Origin: Bog-473 sp963781955
GTDB lineage: Bacteria; Actinomycetota; Acidimicrobiia; Acidimicrobiales; RAAP-2
Direction of reading: 5' to 3'
DNA length: 64,000 bases
Assembly: GCA_963781955.1 (NCBI GenBank)
Contig: CAWAHU010000001.1
Span: forward strand, 558,001 to 622,000
A program made the translations under genes and the position numbers. Positions 18,276 through 27,602 of this stretch are shown piece by piece. How positions within the stretch are numbered: position 1 is the stretch's first letter; the number at the start of each line of letters is the position of its first letter. The notes beneath the pieces were generated by a model. That model did not search any database and was not told the origin of the DNA. It was given only the letters and a program-made list of their open reading frames with translations.

Positions 18276-18737
18276 ATGAGCCAGACCGACGAGATGTTGG
18301 GGGCACCGGAGACCGGGAAGGTGCGGGTGGTCGTGGGCATCGACGGGTCTGAGCCCTCGCGACGCGCCCTGCTCTGGGCGGCGGACTACGCGTCGCGCCT
18401 GGGCGGGAGCCTCGACGTGGTGACGGCCTGGACCTTCCCTGAGCATGCCGCGCCCCTCGGAGTCGTGCCCGCGGTGCCGTGGCCCGAGGAGCTGGTCCCC
18501 CAAGCCCACCGCAAGCTGGACGAGCTCGTCGCCGAAATCCTGCCCGACGCGCCGGTGCCGGTGCGCACCGAGGTCGAACGGGGCGCTGCCGGGCCGGTGT
18601 TGGTCGATGCGGCCGCCGGTGCCGATCTCCTCGTTGTCGGCAATCGCGGGCGCAGCGCGCTGGCTGGGCTCCTGCTCGGATCGGTCAGCGAGTACTGCGT
18701 CCGCCACGCGACGTGCTCGGTGGTCGTCGTCCGTTGA
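18276..18737 (+). CDS. Universal stress protein (UspA family)
   Basis: A single-domain 153-residue UspA protein. VVVGIDGSEPSRRALLWA gives the first strand and Asp. GNRGRSALAGLLLGSVSEY is the ATP-binding G-2X-G-9X-G-S motif, so it is probably an ATP-binding type. ATG 18276 has GAGGGGAG eight bases upstream. It is cytoplasmic and probably induced by growth arrest or oxygen limitation, as in other actinobacteria (inference). Confidence 0.88.
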   Translation: MSQTDEMLGAPETGKVRVVVGIDGSEPSRRALLWAADYASRLGGSLDVVTAWTFPEHAAPLGVVPAVPWPEELVPQAHRKLDELVAEILPDAPVPVRTEVERGAAGPVLVDAAAGADLLVVGNRGRSALAGLLLGSVSEYCVRHATCSVVVVR

Positions 18738-18793
18738 GGCAGTCGGGGGGCCGGCGAGGTGACGTCGCGGCCAGTGGTCACGTCCCGTTGTGC

Positions 18794-18865
18794 CTCCGTT
18801 GGCGAACCGGGCGGAAGGCCCAAAAAAGGGTAGAAGCAACCCTTGTGCAGGTTCCGGTGACGGAG
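18794..18865 (+). ncRNA. Candidate structured leader RNA (three-way junction)
   Basis: Hand folding gives a closing stem CTCCGT (18794-18799) with ACGGAG (18860-18865) and a second helix GAACC (18804-18808) with GGTTC (18850-18854). Inside are hairpins GGGC-GGAAG-GCCC (18809-18821) and AAGGGT with ACCCTT (18826-18844, 7-nt loop). The 72 bases end 82 bases before the start of the next gene. No known riboswitch class was recognised. Only a loose likeness to the GEMM (c-di-GMP-I) core is seen at GGCGAACC and GGTTCCGG, and the central GGACGCAAAGCC block is absent. Confidence 0.45.
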
Positions 18866-18947
18866 TAGAACGAAACGAGCGTTGGGGGTCCTGGAGGCCG
18901 GAGCCCGAAATGGGCGACGAAGCGACAGGCGGGAGAGGGACGCCCAG

Positions 18948-19451
18948 ATGAGCGAGGCGGCGCACGGGCCCGGGCGGGCAGACAGCGGCGAGCGGCAGCC
19001 GCGTGGTTCGACGCGGGCGGGGACGTCGGGCATGCAGACCGCGGTGGACGGCCCTTCGCAACCAAAGACGAGCACCAGGGGTGGAACGGTGCTGCTGATC
19101 GTCGTGGTCATGATCGCTCTGGGCGCCGTCGCCTTCATCGTCGCCCAATCCGGTACCGGCGGTGCCCCCGACGTGCAACCGCATGTGATGAATGTGCATG
19201 CCGTCGACCCCGGAACCGTCGAAGTCACCATCGACTGGGAGAACACGGGCTCGGGTGCCGGTTCTGCGTCGTGCACGCTCCAGATCAGCGTGTACGACCG
19301 GTCCGGTGCCCTCCAGAAGACAGAGCTCGATTCCGTGAGCACGAATGGGAGCGTGGCGGCGCACGGCCATCAGGTGCTCTCGGATCAGTGGGCGGTGGTT
19401 AGCGGGGATGCGTCGTACGTGACGACAGGCGACGTGCAGACCCTCTGTTGA
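18948..19451 (+). CDS. Small membrane-anchored protein of unknown function
   Basis: A 167-residue protein. A polar, Gly/Ser-rich cytoplasmic N terminus (about 1-50) precedes one hydrophobic helix, TVLLIVVVMIALGAVAFIV. An extracytoplasmic beta-rich domain follows, starting near DVQPHVMNVHAVDPGTVEV with two cysteines. The outer domain recalls FxLYD-like folds (DWENTGSGAGSASC) but is not convincingly assigned. ATG 18948 is preceded by GGGAGAGGGA. A structured RNA-like element lies in its leader. It is convergent with the ABC ATPase gene, with 12 bases between the stops. Confidence 0.6.
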   Translation: MSEAAHGPGRADSGERQPRGSTRAGTSGMQTAVDGPSQPKTSTRGGTVLLIVVVMIALGAVAFIVAQSGTGGAPDVQPHVMNVHAVDPGTVEVTIDWENTGSGAGSASCTLQISVYDRSGALQKTELDSVSTNGSVAAHGHQVLSDQWAVVSGDASYVTTGDVQTLC

Positions 19452-19463
19452 GCGCTGTTGTGG

Positions 19464-20441
19464 TCAGCGGTAGGCCCGCTGCTCGATCACGTGGTGCGGG
19501 TGGATCTGCCGGAATGCCCTGACCGTGTAGCCGACCACGACCGATTCCCCGACAGCCCGAACGGACGCACTCCGCGGCAGGTTCAGGATCGGACCGAGCT
19601 CGCCGACATAGTTCCCTGGCGACACCCGGGCCAGGATGTCTGTGCTGCCGTCGGCCAGCTCGCGGTACACCTCGAGCAGGCCCGACTCGACGTGGTAGAT
19701 GATCTCGCCCCGCTCGCCCTGTCGGAACAGGACGTCCCCCGCGGCAAGCCCGACCTCTTCGGGCTGGCGGTCGGCGTCGGAGAAGTGGGGGGCGAGTTCA
19801 ATGACGCGGTCGGCCAACTGGGACACGCGGTCGTCGTGGGTGGAAACGACCACGATCCGACCCGGGGTGGCCAGCTCGCGCAGGAGGCGCAGGATGCCCT
19901 CGACCTGGATGTGGTCGAGGTGGGCCGTGGGCTCGTCGGCCAGGACCAGCGGCGGGTCGTGCACCAGGGCGCGAGCGATGGCCACGCGCTGCTGCTGGCC
20001 ACCCGACATCTGAGCGGGCCGGTGGTGGGCGCGCTCCGCCAACCCCACACGGTGGAGAAGCTCGTTGGCCCGCAGCTTGGCCTGCGAACGCGGGACGCGG
20101 GAGAGGCGCATGGGGACGATCACGTTCCCGCGGGCGCTGAGGCTCGGGATCAGGTTGAAGGCCTGGAACACGACCCCCACCGTCTGGCGGCGATACGCGG
20201 CCATGGTGGGTCCGCGCAGGTCGGTGACGACGGTGTCGTCGAAAGCGATCCGTCCCGAGGTCGGGGTGAGGAGGCCGGCCAGGCAGGAAAGGAGTGTTGT
20301 CTTGCCGCAGCCCGACGGTCCGAGCAGGGCGACGAGCTCGCCGTCCGCGGCGTCGAAGGTCAGGCCGTCGAGCGGCTTGATGACGTAGCCCCCCGAGTCG
20401 AAGCTGACTGTGAGGTCCTCGACGGCGAGGTGGACGCTCAC
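19464..20441 (-). CDS. MacB/LolD-type ABC ATPase fused to cyclic-nucleotide-binding domain
   Basis: A 325-residue fusion. Residues 1-215 are an ABC ATPase with Walker A GPSGCGKTT, signature MSGGQQQR, Walker B LVLADEP and H-loop STHDD, of the type that drives FtsX-like permeases. From about 230, LAAGDVLFRQGERGEIIYHV, GNYVGELGPILNLPRSASVRA and the following strands form a Crp-like cyclic-nucleotide-binding domain; ELGPILNLPRSASVRA corresponds to the phosphate-binding cassette. Transport may therefore be gated by cAMP, cGMP or another ligand (inference). It overlaps the permease stop by four bases (GTGA) and is translated with it. Confidence 0.85.
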   Translation of the reverse strand: MSVHLAVEDLTVSFDSGGYVIKPLDGLTFDAADGELVALLGPSGCGKTTLLSCLAGLLTPTSGRIAFDDTVVTDLRGPTMAAYRRQTVGVVFQAFNLIPSLSARGNVIVPMRLSRVPRSQAKLRANELLHRVGLAERAHHRPAQMSGGQQQRVAIARALVHDPPLVLADEPTAHLDHIQVEGILRLLRELATPGRIVVVSTHDDRVSQLADRVIELAPHFSDADRQPEEVGLAAGDVLFRQGERGEIIYHVESGLLEVYRELADGSTDILARVSPGNYVGELGPILNLPRSASVRAVGESVVVGYTVRAFRQIHPHHVIEQRAYR

Positions 20442-21490
20442 CCGAAGGCCTGAGCCGGGTCGGCGCGGGTGACCCGGCGCAGGGCGGCCGTACAGGCGAC
20501 GACGCCCACCGCCACCGCGACGATCGGGAGGGCGAGGCGGGCCTCAGGCGTGATGTCGACGACCTGGGTGAACAGGGGCCGCAGAAGTTCGGCCAGCACC
20601 TCGGCGAGGACGGCCGCCAGCAGGGTCACGACGACCGCCTCGATGGCAAGGCTGAGGAACAGAGACACCGATGAGGCACCGAGAGCTTTGAGCACGGCGA
20701 AGTCACGCCGGCGGTCGAGTGCGGCGACGTAGAGCATGAAGGCGACGATGGCGGCAGCGACGATCCACATCAACGAACGTGTGCCGTCGATGCTCGACAC
20801 GGCACCGCCCAGTTCGCTGGAGGTGCCCGACACCACCGCGGAGGGTGTCAGGGCGACGAGGCCAGGCGGCGGATCTGTGGGTGTACCCGCGGCGGCGACT
20901 GCGGTGATCACCGGGCTGCCGCCGGTAACGATCCGTTGCGCGCTCAGCAGCGGCATGTAGACCAGGGGAGTACCACCCAACATCGTCCGGTCGTCGACGA
21001 CGCCGACAACCTCGAATCGCTTCCCACCGAGCGAGAGGGTGCCGCCCGGAGCCCCACGGAGCTTCGAGTCGACCACGACCTGGTCGGGGCCGTCCAATCT
21101 GCGGCCGGACACCACCTTGGGGTCGCCGATCCCACCGCGCTGCACGCCGACGAGGTCCACCCACACGTGCTGCGTGTCCCCGTCGACGTGCGCCGCCTGC
21201 CCGGCTGCGAACAGCACGGGGGAGGCGCGGCGAACCCCCGGCTCGTGCGCCACGGCCGCGACGTCGGATTCGGGGATCGCGCCGAAGGCCACGATGCTGC
21301 CGTGCGCCGCGCGCGACATGACCCATGAGGTGGCGCCGATGCCGTCGATGGTGGCCGTGGCCTCTGCGTTGAACCCGTCGGAGAGCCCACTGAGCGCCAG
21401 CGCCAAGGCCAGCACGAGGCCGACCCCGATCACCGCGACGGCGAACTGCCGCGCCCGGAACCGGAGGTCTGCGAACGTCACCGCCAGCAC
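20438..21490 (-). CDS. FtsX-like ABC permease
   Basis: A 350-residue permease. One N-terminal helix (FAVAVIGVGLVLALALALSG) is followed by a large MacB-type periplasmic domain (about 40-230) and three C-terminal helices, the usual FtsX/MacB topology with four membrane segments. GTG 21490 is chosen because GGAGG sits seven bases upstream on this strand. It partners with the ATPase-CNBD protein encoded directly downstream; together they would be a mechanotransmission-type or lipoprotein/peptide exporter. The substrate is unknown. Confidence 0.82.
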   Translation of the reverse strand: MLAVTFADLRFRARQFAVAVIGVGLVLALALALSGLSDGFNAEATATIDGIGATSWVMSRAAHGSIVAFGAIPESDVAAVAHEPGVRRASPVLFAAGQAAHVDGDTQHVWVDLVGVQRGGIGDPKVVSGRRLDGPDQVVVDSKLRGAPGGTLSLGGKRFEVVGVVDDRTMLGGTPLVYMPLLSAQRIVTGGSPVITAVAAAGTPTDPPPGLVALTPSAVVSGTSSELGGAVSSIDGTRSLMWIVAAAIVAFMLYVAALDRRRDFAVLKALGASSVSLFLSLAIEAVVVTLLAAVLAEVLAELLRPLFTQVVDITPEARLALPIVAVAVGVVACTAALRRVTRADPAQAFG

Positions 21491-21746
21491 CGATGCACCT
21501 CCTCTGTGGTGACGGGCCCCGGCGCGCGGCGCTCCGGGGTTCCTCGGGTGGCCGATTCTATGCAACTGCCATTGAATAGATGCGGATCACCGCTACCTGC
21601 GACGACGCGGGTGGTCGATCGACTCACAGTAGGTACCGCCGGGAACGTGAACTGCTTCGCCGCTTGACGGCGGCCAGCCCGGAGGCCTGATCACCTTCGG
21701 CGGCAGATCTCGTGGAGCGAGGCCCGCAAGCTGCACGGCTGCCCGT

Positions 21747-22547
21747 TCACTGACCCTTGACCAATGAATCGTGTCCGTCGTGTGCCGAATCCGTCGGGTT
21801 GTCGCTGTGGGGAACCTCAGTCCGGGCCAAGTACGTGGCGATCTGTGCGCGGTTGGTCAGGTCGAGTTTTCGGTAGAGGCGGCTGACGTAATTGCGGACC
21901 GTTTTCTGACCGAGGTGCAGTTGGCTGGCGATCTCCGCGTTGTTGGCACCTTGCGCGACCATCCGGAGTACGTCCGACTCCCGTTGAGTCAGATGGGTGG
22001 ACGGTTCTTCACGCAGGACCCATCGGGCGGCCTCGTTGCAGAGAACCTGACCACCAAGGTGAACCGAGACGACGGCAGCCCTGATGGCTTCCGGCGAGGA
22101 GTCCTTCAGGAGAACGCCGGCGGCACCGGCGATCATGGCCGGGCGGACACGCCAGTCGGCGTTCGAAGTCAAGGCCAAGCTCTTGGTTGTGGGGCATTCC
22201 GAAGTCAGCAACCGCACCAGATCGATTCCGTCAATTTGCGAAAGCTCGAGATCCACCAGGACGACGTCAACGGAGGACCCTCTACACACCTCGAGCAGCT
22301 GGGCGTCACCGTCGGAGACCCCGATGACTTCGAGACGATCGTCCTGGCTGAGAAGGCCGGCCAACCCGTGGCGGAAGAGCCGTTCGGCTGCGACCACGAT
22401 CACGGAGATCTTGGAGCCGACAGCCGATGAACTATCCGAGGAGCTGGATCTTCCGAGAGACTCGGGTCGGTCGCTGTTGAACACTGTTTTCAGATCCCGA
22501 GGTGAGTGGGTGGAGTCGTGGATCGGGATCAGAAGATGGTGTGCCAC
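21747..22547 (-). CDS. Orphan LuxR/NarL-type response regulator
   Basis: A 266-residue regulator. A 45-residue Ser-rich extension precedes a receiver (about 48-165) with the phospho-acceptor Asp in VLVDLELSQIDG. The acidic pocket is altered: VVAAERLF where VIADDHPLV is usual. The C terminus has a LuxR helix-turn-helix: LTQRESDVLRMVAQGANNAEIASQL followed by VRNYVSRLYRKLDLTNR. No sensor kinase is nearby. It flanks the polysaccharide locus on the left and is divergent from the flippase, which makes that locus a candidate target (inference). Confidence 0.85.
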   Translation of the reverse strand: MAHHLLIPIHDSTHSPRDLKTVFNSDRPESLGRSSSSDSSSAVGSKISVIVVAAERLFRHGLAGLLSQDDRLEVIGVSDGDAQLLEVCRGSSVDVVLVDLELSQIDGIDLVRLLTSECPTTKSLALTSNADWRVRPAMIAGAAGVLLKDSSPEAIRAAVVSVHLGGQVLCNEAARWVLREEPSTHLTQRESDVLRMVAQGANNAEIASQLHLGQKTVRNYVSRLYRKLDLTNRAQIATYLARTEVPHSDNPTDSAHDGHDSLVKGQ

Positions 22548-22890
22548 ACGACCGCCGTCTCTGGAACCGATGCCTGTACAGAGTTCGGAGGATGCGAGAA
22601 GATACGGTCCGAGCGGGACGTCTGCCCATCAGCCATAGGGACTGTCCCCGCGTCAGGAACTGACAGGTGCCGATGGCCCTCATGGGGATGACCTCCGCGC
22701 TGCAACCTGCATGACATCGGTCGGTCGAAGGCTGCGGCCGCCGTCAGTCGGTGTATCTCCTGGGACCCGACCCGCTCTGTCAGGTGCGGGGCGTTCGACG
22801 TGAGGGCACCTCGCCCCGCACCTCTACGTCAATGGCGCTCACCCTGGATAGCGAGTGTTTCGCTCGTGACAACCGAGACGGGTGAAAGGT
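22548..22890. other. Intergenic region upstream of the flippase gene
   Basis: About 340 bases between divergent starts, with no convincing open frame. The one strong feature is the 12-bp inverted repeat listed separately. The first half probably carries the promoter of the LuxR-type regulator; no -35/-10 pair could be assigned with confidence. Confidence 0.5.
22782..22823 (+). promoter_or_regulatory. Perfect 12-bp inverted repeat in flippase leader
   Basis: AGGTGCGGGGCG (22782-22793) and CGCCCCGCACCT (22812-22823) are exact reverse complements around an 18-base loop. The loop holds a mini stem GTG-AGGG-CAC. It sits 67 bases before the flippase start and is not downstream of any gene on that strand, so an operator or leader hairpin is more likely than a terminator. 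Confidence 0.55.
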
Positions 22891-24216
22891 ATGTCTGCCA
22901 ACCGGCTCGTCGCGCGCTTGGGCCTCCGTGGCGACGCCGCCTCTCGTGCCACCACGACGATGCTCGACCAGTGCGTGGCCTCGGGATCCAACTTCGCCGT
23001 CGGGATCGTCGTGGCGCGGATCAGCGGCCCGGCGGGTCTGGGAGCGTTCGCGCTCGCGTACACGGTCTGGATCCTGGTGACGACGATGCACCGGTCGCTG
23101 ATCACGGACCCGATGGCGATCATGGGCGACATGCGCCGGGACCAGAGGGACGAGTTCGTTCGACGAGGATTCGCCGCCGATGTGACCCTGGGCCTGATGG
23201 CTGCGTGCGTCATCGCCGCCATTGGGACGATCCTCCTGACTGTCGGGCAGCACACACTCGGCGTGGGCATGCTTTCGGTCGCTCCTTGGATAGTCGTGCT
23301 CGACCTGCAGGACTACTGGCGGTGGATCGGCTTCATGCAGGGAAACCCCAAGAAGTCCCTCGCCAACGACCTCGTGTTCAACGCGGTGCAGGCGACCGCC
23401 TTCGTGGCGATCTTCCTTGTAGGCCTGCATTCGGTGGTCGCGGTCGTCTCCGCCTGGGGCTTCGGAGCTGCGGTCGCCGCGCTCTACGGGCTCCGGCAGT
23501 TCAGAATACGCCCCTCGTTCCGCGGGGGACCGGCCTTCCTGTGGTCCCGCTGGCCCACGAGTCGCTGGTTGGCCAGCGAGCGCACGGCCAGTTGGGGGGC
23601 GACCCAGCTCTACCTGATCCTCGCGGGCGCCATGTTGGGACCGGCGGCGCTGGGAGGTTTGAAGGCGGCTCAAGGACTGGTCCTCGGGCCGACGATGGTG
23701 GTGATCAACGCAGGGGGCAGTTTCGGCTTGCCCGAGGCGAGTCGGCAGCTTGCCGAGCACGGCTGGACCGGCATGGCGAGGGTCTCGCGCTTCGTAACCG
23801 GTGCCGGGGCATCCGCTGCGGTCGCCTGCGCCATCGTGGTCTTCGTGGCCGCACCCAGACTCCTCGCAGCGCTCTATGGTCCCGAATTCGTCGCGTATGC
23901 GCCGAGCGCCCGGATCTTCGCCGCTTCGATCGTGGTCACCGCGTTCGGCGTCGGTCCGATCCTGGCCCTCACGGCCACACGCCGAGTTCGCCCTCTCTTC
24001 GTGGTGCAACTGGGAAGGCTGGCCTTCTCGGTCGCGGCTGTATGCGTGCTGTCCGCCGCCTACGGAGTGACGGGGGCTGCTGCCTCGGATCTTCTGGCAA
24101 GTGTGTTCACCCTCGCCGCGATCCTCGCGGTGCGGTCCAGGGTTCGTCGATCGATCGAAGAGACCCAGACGCGGCCGCTAGTGCCGATGGTGGGGTCCGT
24201 CGAGGAGAGTTCGTGA
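22891..24216 (+). CDS. Polysaccharide flippase (Wzx/MATE-like membrane protein)
   Basis: A 441-residue membrane protein with about 12 predicted helices, of the polysaccharide transporter / O-antigen flippase group. An early FAVGIVVARISGPAGLGAFALAYTVW helix pair and a later VNAGGSFGLPEAS-like segment fit MVF-type flippases that move undecaprenyl-linked oligosaccharides across the cytoplasmic membrane. ATG 22891 is chosen; GTG 22882 in the same frame is possible. It is convergent with the GT4 gene (29-base gap) and probably exports the product of the adjacent locus (inference). Confidence 0.8.
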   Translation: MSANRLVARLGLRGDAASRATTTMLDQCVASGSNFAVGIVVARISGPAGLGAFALAYTVWILVTTMHRSLITDPMAIMGDMRRDQRDEFVRRGFAADVTLGLMAACVIAAIGTILLTVGQHTLGVGMLSVAPWIVVLDLQDYWRWIGFMQGNPKKSLANDLVFNAVQATAFVAIFLVGLHSVVAVVSAWGFGAAVAALYGLRQFRIRPSFRGGPAFLWSRWPTSRWLASERTASWGATQLYLILAGAMLGPAALGGLKAAQGLVLGPTMVVINAGGSFGLPEASRQLAEHGWTGMARVSRFVTGAGASAAVACAIVVFVAAPRLLAALYGPEFVAYAPSARIFAASIVVTAFGVGPILALTATRRVRPLFVVQLGRLAFSVAAVCVLSAAYGVTGAAASDLLASVFTLAAILAVRSRVRRSIEETQTRPLVPMVGSVEESS

Positions 24217-24245
24217 AGGACGGATCGTCGCCGTTGCTTCGCACG

Positions 24246-25427
24246 TCATCGCCGTCGTCGATCGGCGGCCTCTCGGTAGGTGGCCAGAGTCGCCTCGGCC
24301 GTCGCTCCCCAGGTGAACTGCTGAGCCCGACGGAGCCCTGCGGTACGCAGCCTCGGAACTCCGGAAGCGGTGGCGTCGAGCATCGCTCGAGCGAGCGAAC
24401 TGGGGTCGTGAGGGTCAGCGAGAATCGCGGCGCCACCTGCGATTTCAGGCATGGAGCTGATGTCGGATGTGACGACCGGACAATCGCAGGCCATGGCCTC
24501 GAGGATCGGTAGGCCGAAGGTCTCGTTGAACGACGGGTAGACCAGGAGATCCGCCGCCCGGTAGAAGTGGACGGTTTCCTCGTTGGGCACCCCGCCGACG
24601 AAGACAACGTCCTCGGCGATGCCGAGCTCGACTGCCAGGTCGTGCAGCTCGGTCGAGTACTCCTGGTCACGCTCGGCCCCGACGATGACGAGTTGTCGGC
24701 CCGCGAGCTCGTTGCGTGCCAACCTCCAGGCACGCAGCAAGCCGTCACAGTTCTTGTAGCGCCAGAGAGACGAGACGAACAGTACGAACGGCCGCGTGAC
24801 GCCGAAGGAGACCAAGTGCTTCCGAGCGGCGACGCGGTCACCGGGCTTGAAGATGTCGTGGTCGACGGCTTCGTAGATCAGGCTGACCTTACGGGGATCC
24901 ACTTCGAGGTACTGATCGATCTCGGCGCGCAGACTATTGGAGTTGACAACGACGGCGTCGGCCCGCCGGACCGAGCGCTGGTAGTTCAGGCGGCGGTAGG
25001 TCCGCGGGCCGATGCTGAGCGATTCTGGAACCGTGAACGCATGCATGGTCTTCATGTGGATGACGAGGGACCGCGTCGGGGAGACCAGAGGGGCGATTGC
25101 GGTGCTCAGGAGGTCGATGTGGTGCTGGGGGAGCCGCCAAGGGGTGATGAGGTGTTCACTCGCAGTTCGCAAGACCCTGTGCTCGTTCGACCAGGGAAAG
25201 GTGATGTGTCGAACGCTCTCGCCGCAGTCCGGGAAGTATCGCTGCATGGAGGGACTGAGCATCAGGTGGAGCTCTTCGCCCGGCAGCAGGCGATCGGCCA
25301 TCTCGGGGACAATGCGGGTCCAACACCAGTGCGCTCCGGACGGCTGGCGCGGGTCCTCGGTGAGCAGGTTGAGCGCGATGCGCAGGCGGGTCTGGCCGGC
25401 GGCAGTCTCGGTGGGAACGGTGCTCAT
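24246..25427 (-). CDS. GT4 family glycosyltransferase
   Basis: A GT-B glycosyltransferase of 393 residues (396 if a GTG nine bases earlier is used). The donor-binding domain has PFVLFVSSLWRYKNCDGLLRAW, and the E-x7-E motif appears as PSFNETFGLPILEAMACDCPVV. The acceptor domain begins LRIALNLLTEDPRQPSGAH. The group includes mannosyltransferases of O-antigen pathways, but the sugar is not predictable. Last gene of the minus-strand polysaccharide arm, about 100 bases after the heparinase-family gene. Confidence 0.85.
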   Translation of the reverse strand: MSTVPTETAAGQTRLRIALNLLTEDPRQPSGAHWCWTRIVPEMADRLLPGEELHLMLSPSMQRYFPDCGESVRHITFPWSNEHRVLRTASEHLITPWRLPQHHIDLLSTAIAPLVSPTRSLVIHMKTMHAFTVPESLSIGPRTYRRLNYQRSVRRADAVVVNSNSLRAEIDQYLEVDPRKVSLIYEAVDHDIFKPGDRVAARKHLVSFGVTRPFVLFVSSLWRYKNCDGLLRAWRLARNELAGRQLVIVGAERDQEYSTELHDLAVELGIAEDVVFVGGVPNEETVHFYRAADLLVYPSFNETFGLPILEAMACDCPVVTSDISSMPEIAGGAAILADPHDPSSLARAMLDATASGVPRLRTAGLRRAQQFTWGATAEATLATYREAADRRRR

Positions 25428-25525
25428 TTGCGCCACGTTCTCTCAGAGCGGATCGGGACCGCGGAGATACTCGAATAGTGCGACTGAGCACCATGTTCCA
25501 CGTGTCCGGGAAGTGGAGTCCCCAG

Positions 25526-27557
25526 TCACGAATGGAACTGGAGCACGGTCTTCAACGTGTCCAGGCCGGTCCCACTGCAAGTTCCTGCTCCGATCACTGC
25601 CCAGGTCGGCTGCTTCGTCCCGAAGCTCGGGGAATACCATCCGAGGATCGGGTCGGTGGCTCCTCTGGAGAGTGACCACGACGGACCTTCGGGCAGCGAG
25701 AGGGTCGCGCTCCTGGCGCACGTGCCGTCAAACCAGCTGAGCTCGACGCTGTGGTCGACGATGGCGGCATTGATGTCGGGGCCCAGGTGGAACGCAAGCC
25801 GGAACGGATGTCCCCCCGTCGTCTCGAGGTGGTCGACGATCTCTATCCGTCGGAGCCGGCTCGCCAGTCGTACGGACCGGCGGTGGCGAACGGCGGGGGC
25901 GAGAGACCGGTAGCCGTCGTGCTCAGCAGACCACGCCGCAACGTTGCCGACGGCGTCGGTCTCCACCGCGAGCAGCCTGCTCCGGGCGTGACGGGTCCAC
26001 AGGAACGGGCCGCCCGAGGTGGACTGGTCTTGCCCGCCCACTTCGATGGTGTTGTGTGCCAGCGTCGAGCGGAAGTAGCTTCGCCAGCGCGGTTCTCCGT
26101 GGTAGCAGTAGGTACCAGGATCGGCCAGGACATCCGTCCCGTTGTACCGCACTTCGACCGCGAGGGCGTCGGCATGGGCGTGAGCGGCGATGGACAGGAA
26201 ACCATGGGGGCCCGCATCGCAACGGCACCAGATCTCTTCACCGTCGCGAGCCGAGCTCCGCAACAAGGTCAGGCCCGCATCGTCGTAGTGGCTCGAGCGG
26301 CGGGCAGAGGGCTCAGTCGCGTGACGACCGGCCACTGACGCCAGGAGCGTGCTCGTCATCGTCGGAGCGACGGATGGCCACCATTCTTGGGTGTCGAACA
26401 GAGCCTCACCGATGGCGAGCAGACCAGCCGATCGCTCGGCTGTGGGAGCGTCGAGGACAAGGGCCGTCCCGTTGTCCCCGTCCCCTTGACGCGGCGCGCG
26501 GAGCTTGACGTCGACCGTCGCCGCGACCACGTCGAACATGCGGTGCAGCAGTGCCCAGAGATCCTCTGACAGGGGTCGGCCGGCCCAGTCCGCCTCCACT
26601 GCTGCGACCACCGCCAGCTCTGAGACGAAGCCGTGATAGTCGAAGGCCATCTCTCGATTGACACCGCTGGGAAACGTGTTGCTCCTCAGCTCCTCCTCGA
26701 GGATCCGGGCGGCCTTCGTGTTCCAGCGGAGGCTCTCGGGGAACCAGTCAAAGGCAAGTGTCGCCACGAGGAGGCCGGCGGCTTCGGCAATCACGTGATT
26801 GTTGGCCGACGATCCCCGGCTGCGGAAGGCTGCGAGGTAGTGCTGGTGCCACCAGATCTGGGCACGGGCCACTTCGTTGCGCTCGAAGAGGTCGGCCGCG
26901 CCGGCCCACCCGTCGAGCAGACGTCGCACCCATACCCACGTGATGAGTCGGAGCCCGGCTTCGATTCCGCTCGTCCAGTGCACGCCAGAGAGAAAGGGGC
27001 TTTGTGCCCACCAGGACCGGAGGTGCGATTCGGCGAGTTCTGCATAGCGCTCGTCCCCGGTGAGGGCGAACGCGGCGGCAAGCACCGTGAGGTGGTGCAT
27101 GCGTGAGAGCTCCCAGACCTGCTTCACGTTCCCCGTGACGTCCTCGGAGCGGTGGTTGACTTTGAAGCAGTAGTCGGTCTGAGGTGCCCGCCTTCCGGTG
27201 ACCGGATCGAAGAACCAGTCTGGGTCCTCCATGTCACGACGCAGAGTCCCGAGGAGCTGCCAGCGTCCGGCCAGGAGTTCCTCGGCTGTTGCGATCACGC
27301 CGTCGACGGGCATCGTCCGGGACGGTCTGCAGCACTCCGGACGGGAAGGCTCGGAACTCGACGTCTCGAGCCGAGTCCCACGGCGCTCGCGGGCCACTGG
27401 CGGAGCGAAGGGTCCACGCCTGCGGTGGTACCTCGGGCAGGATCTGACGTGACGCCCATCGTTTGCGCCGCACATGGTCGGAGATCCGCGACTTGACTTC
27501 GGACGCGGACATCTTCGACAGGCGACGGAACCGCCATTCGAGGTCGACAGAGTTCAT
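25526..27557 (-). CDS. Heparinase II/III family protein (one frameshift near N terminus)
   Basis: Reconstructed from two frames. The first starts MNSVDLEWRFRRLSKMSASE at 27557, a classic N terminus for heparinase II/III-like proteins in exopolysaccharide clusters. One extra base in a CCC run (27308-27310) breaks it. The second continues VDGVIATAEELLAGRWQLLG. The alpha-barrel has SSANNHVIAEAAG with the conserved Asn-His; the later SIAAHAHADALAVEV, DPGTYCYHG and AHNTIEVGGQDQS form the Hepar_II_III beta-sandwich. These enzymes cleave uronate-containing chains by beta-elimination. Neither signal peptide nor lipobox is seen, so location is open. It follows the bi-domain oxidoreductase in the same arm. 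Confidence 0.82.
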
Positions 27558-27602
27558 GTTCTCACGTCTCGTCCAGACTCCGCGGGGTTCGATGACTGAA
27601 CG

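Noticed and set aside
18794..18865. Calling the structured element a GEMM (c-di-GMP-I) riboswitch
   Set aside because: The GGACGCAAAGCC block and the usual tetraloop and receptor are absent; only the outer GGCGAACC/GGTTCC segments are similar.
22780..24009. Antisense open frame of 409 codons opposite the flippase gene
   Set aside because: The composition is extreme in Arg, Glu, Gly and His with no recognisable domain, whereas the plus strand encodes an obvious polytopic membrane protein.
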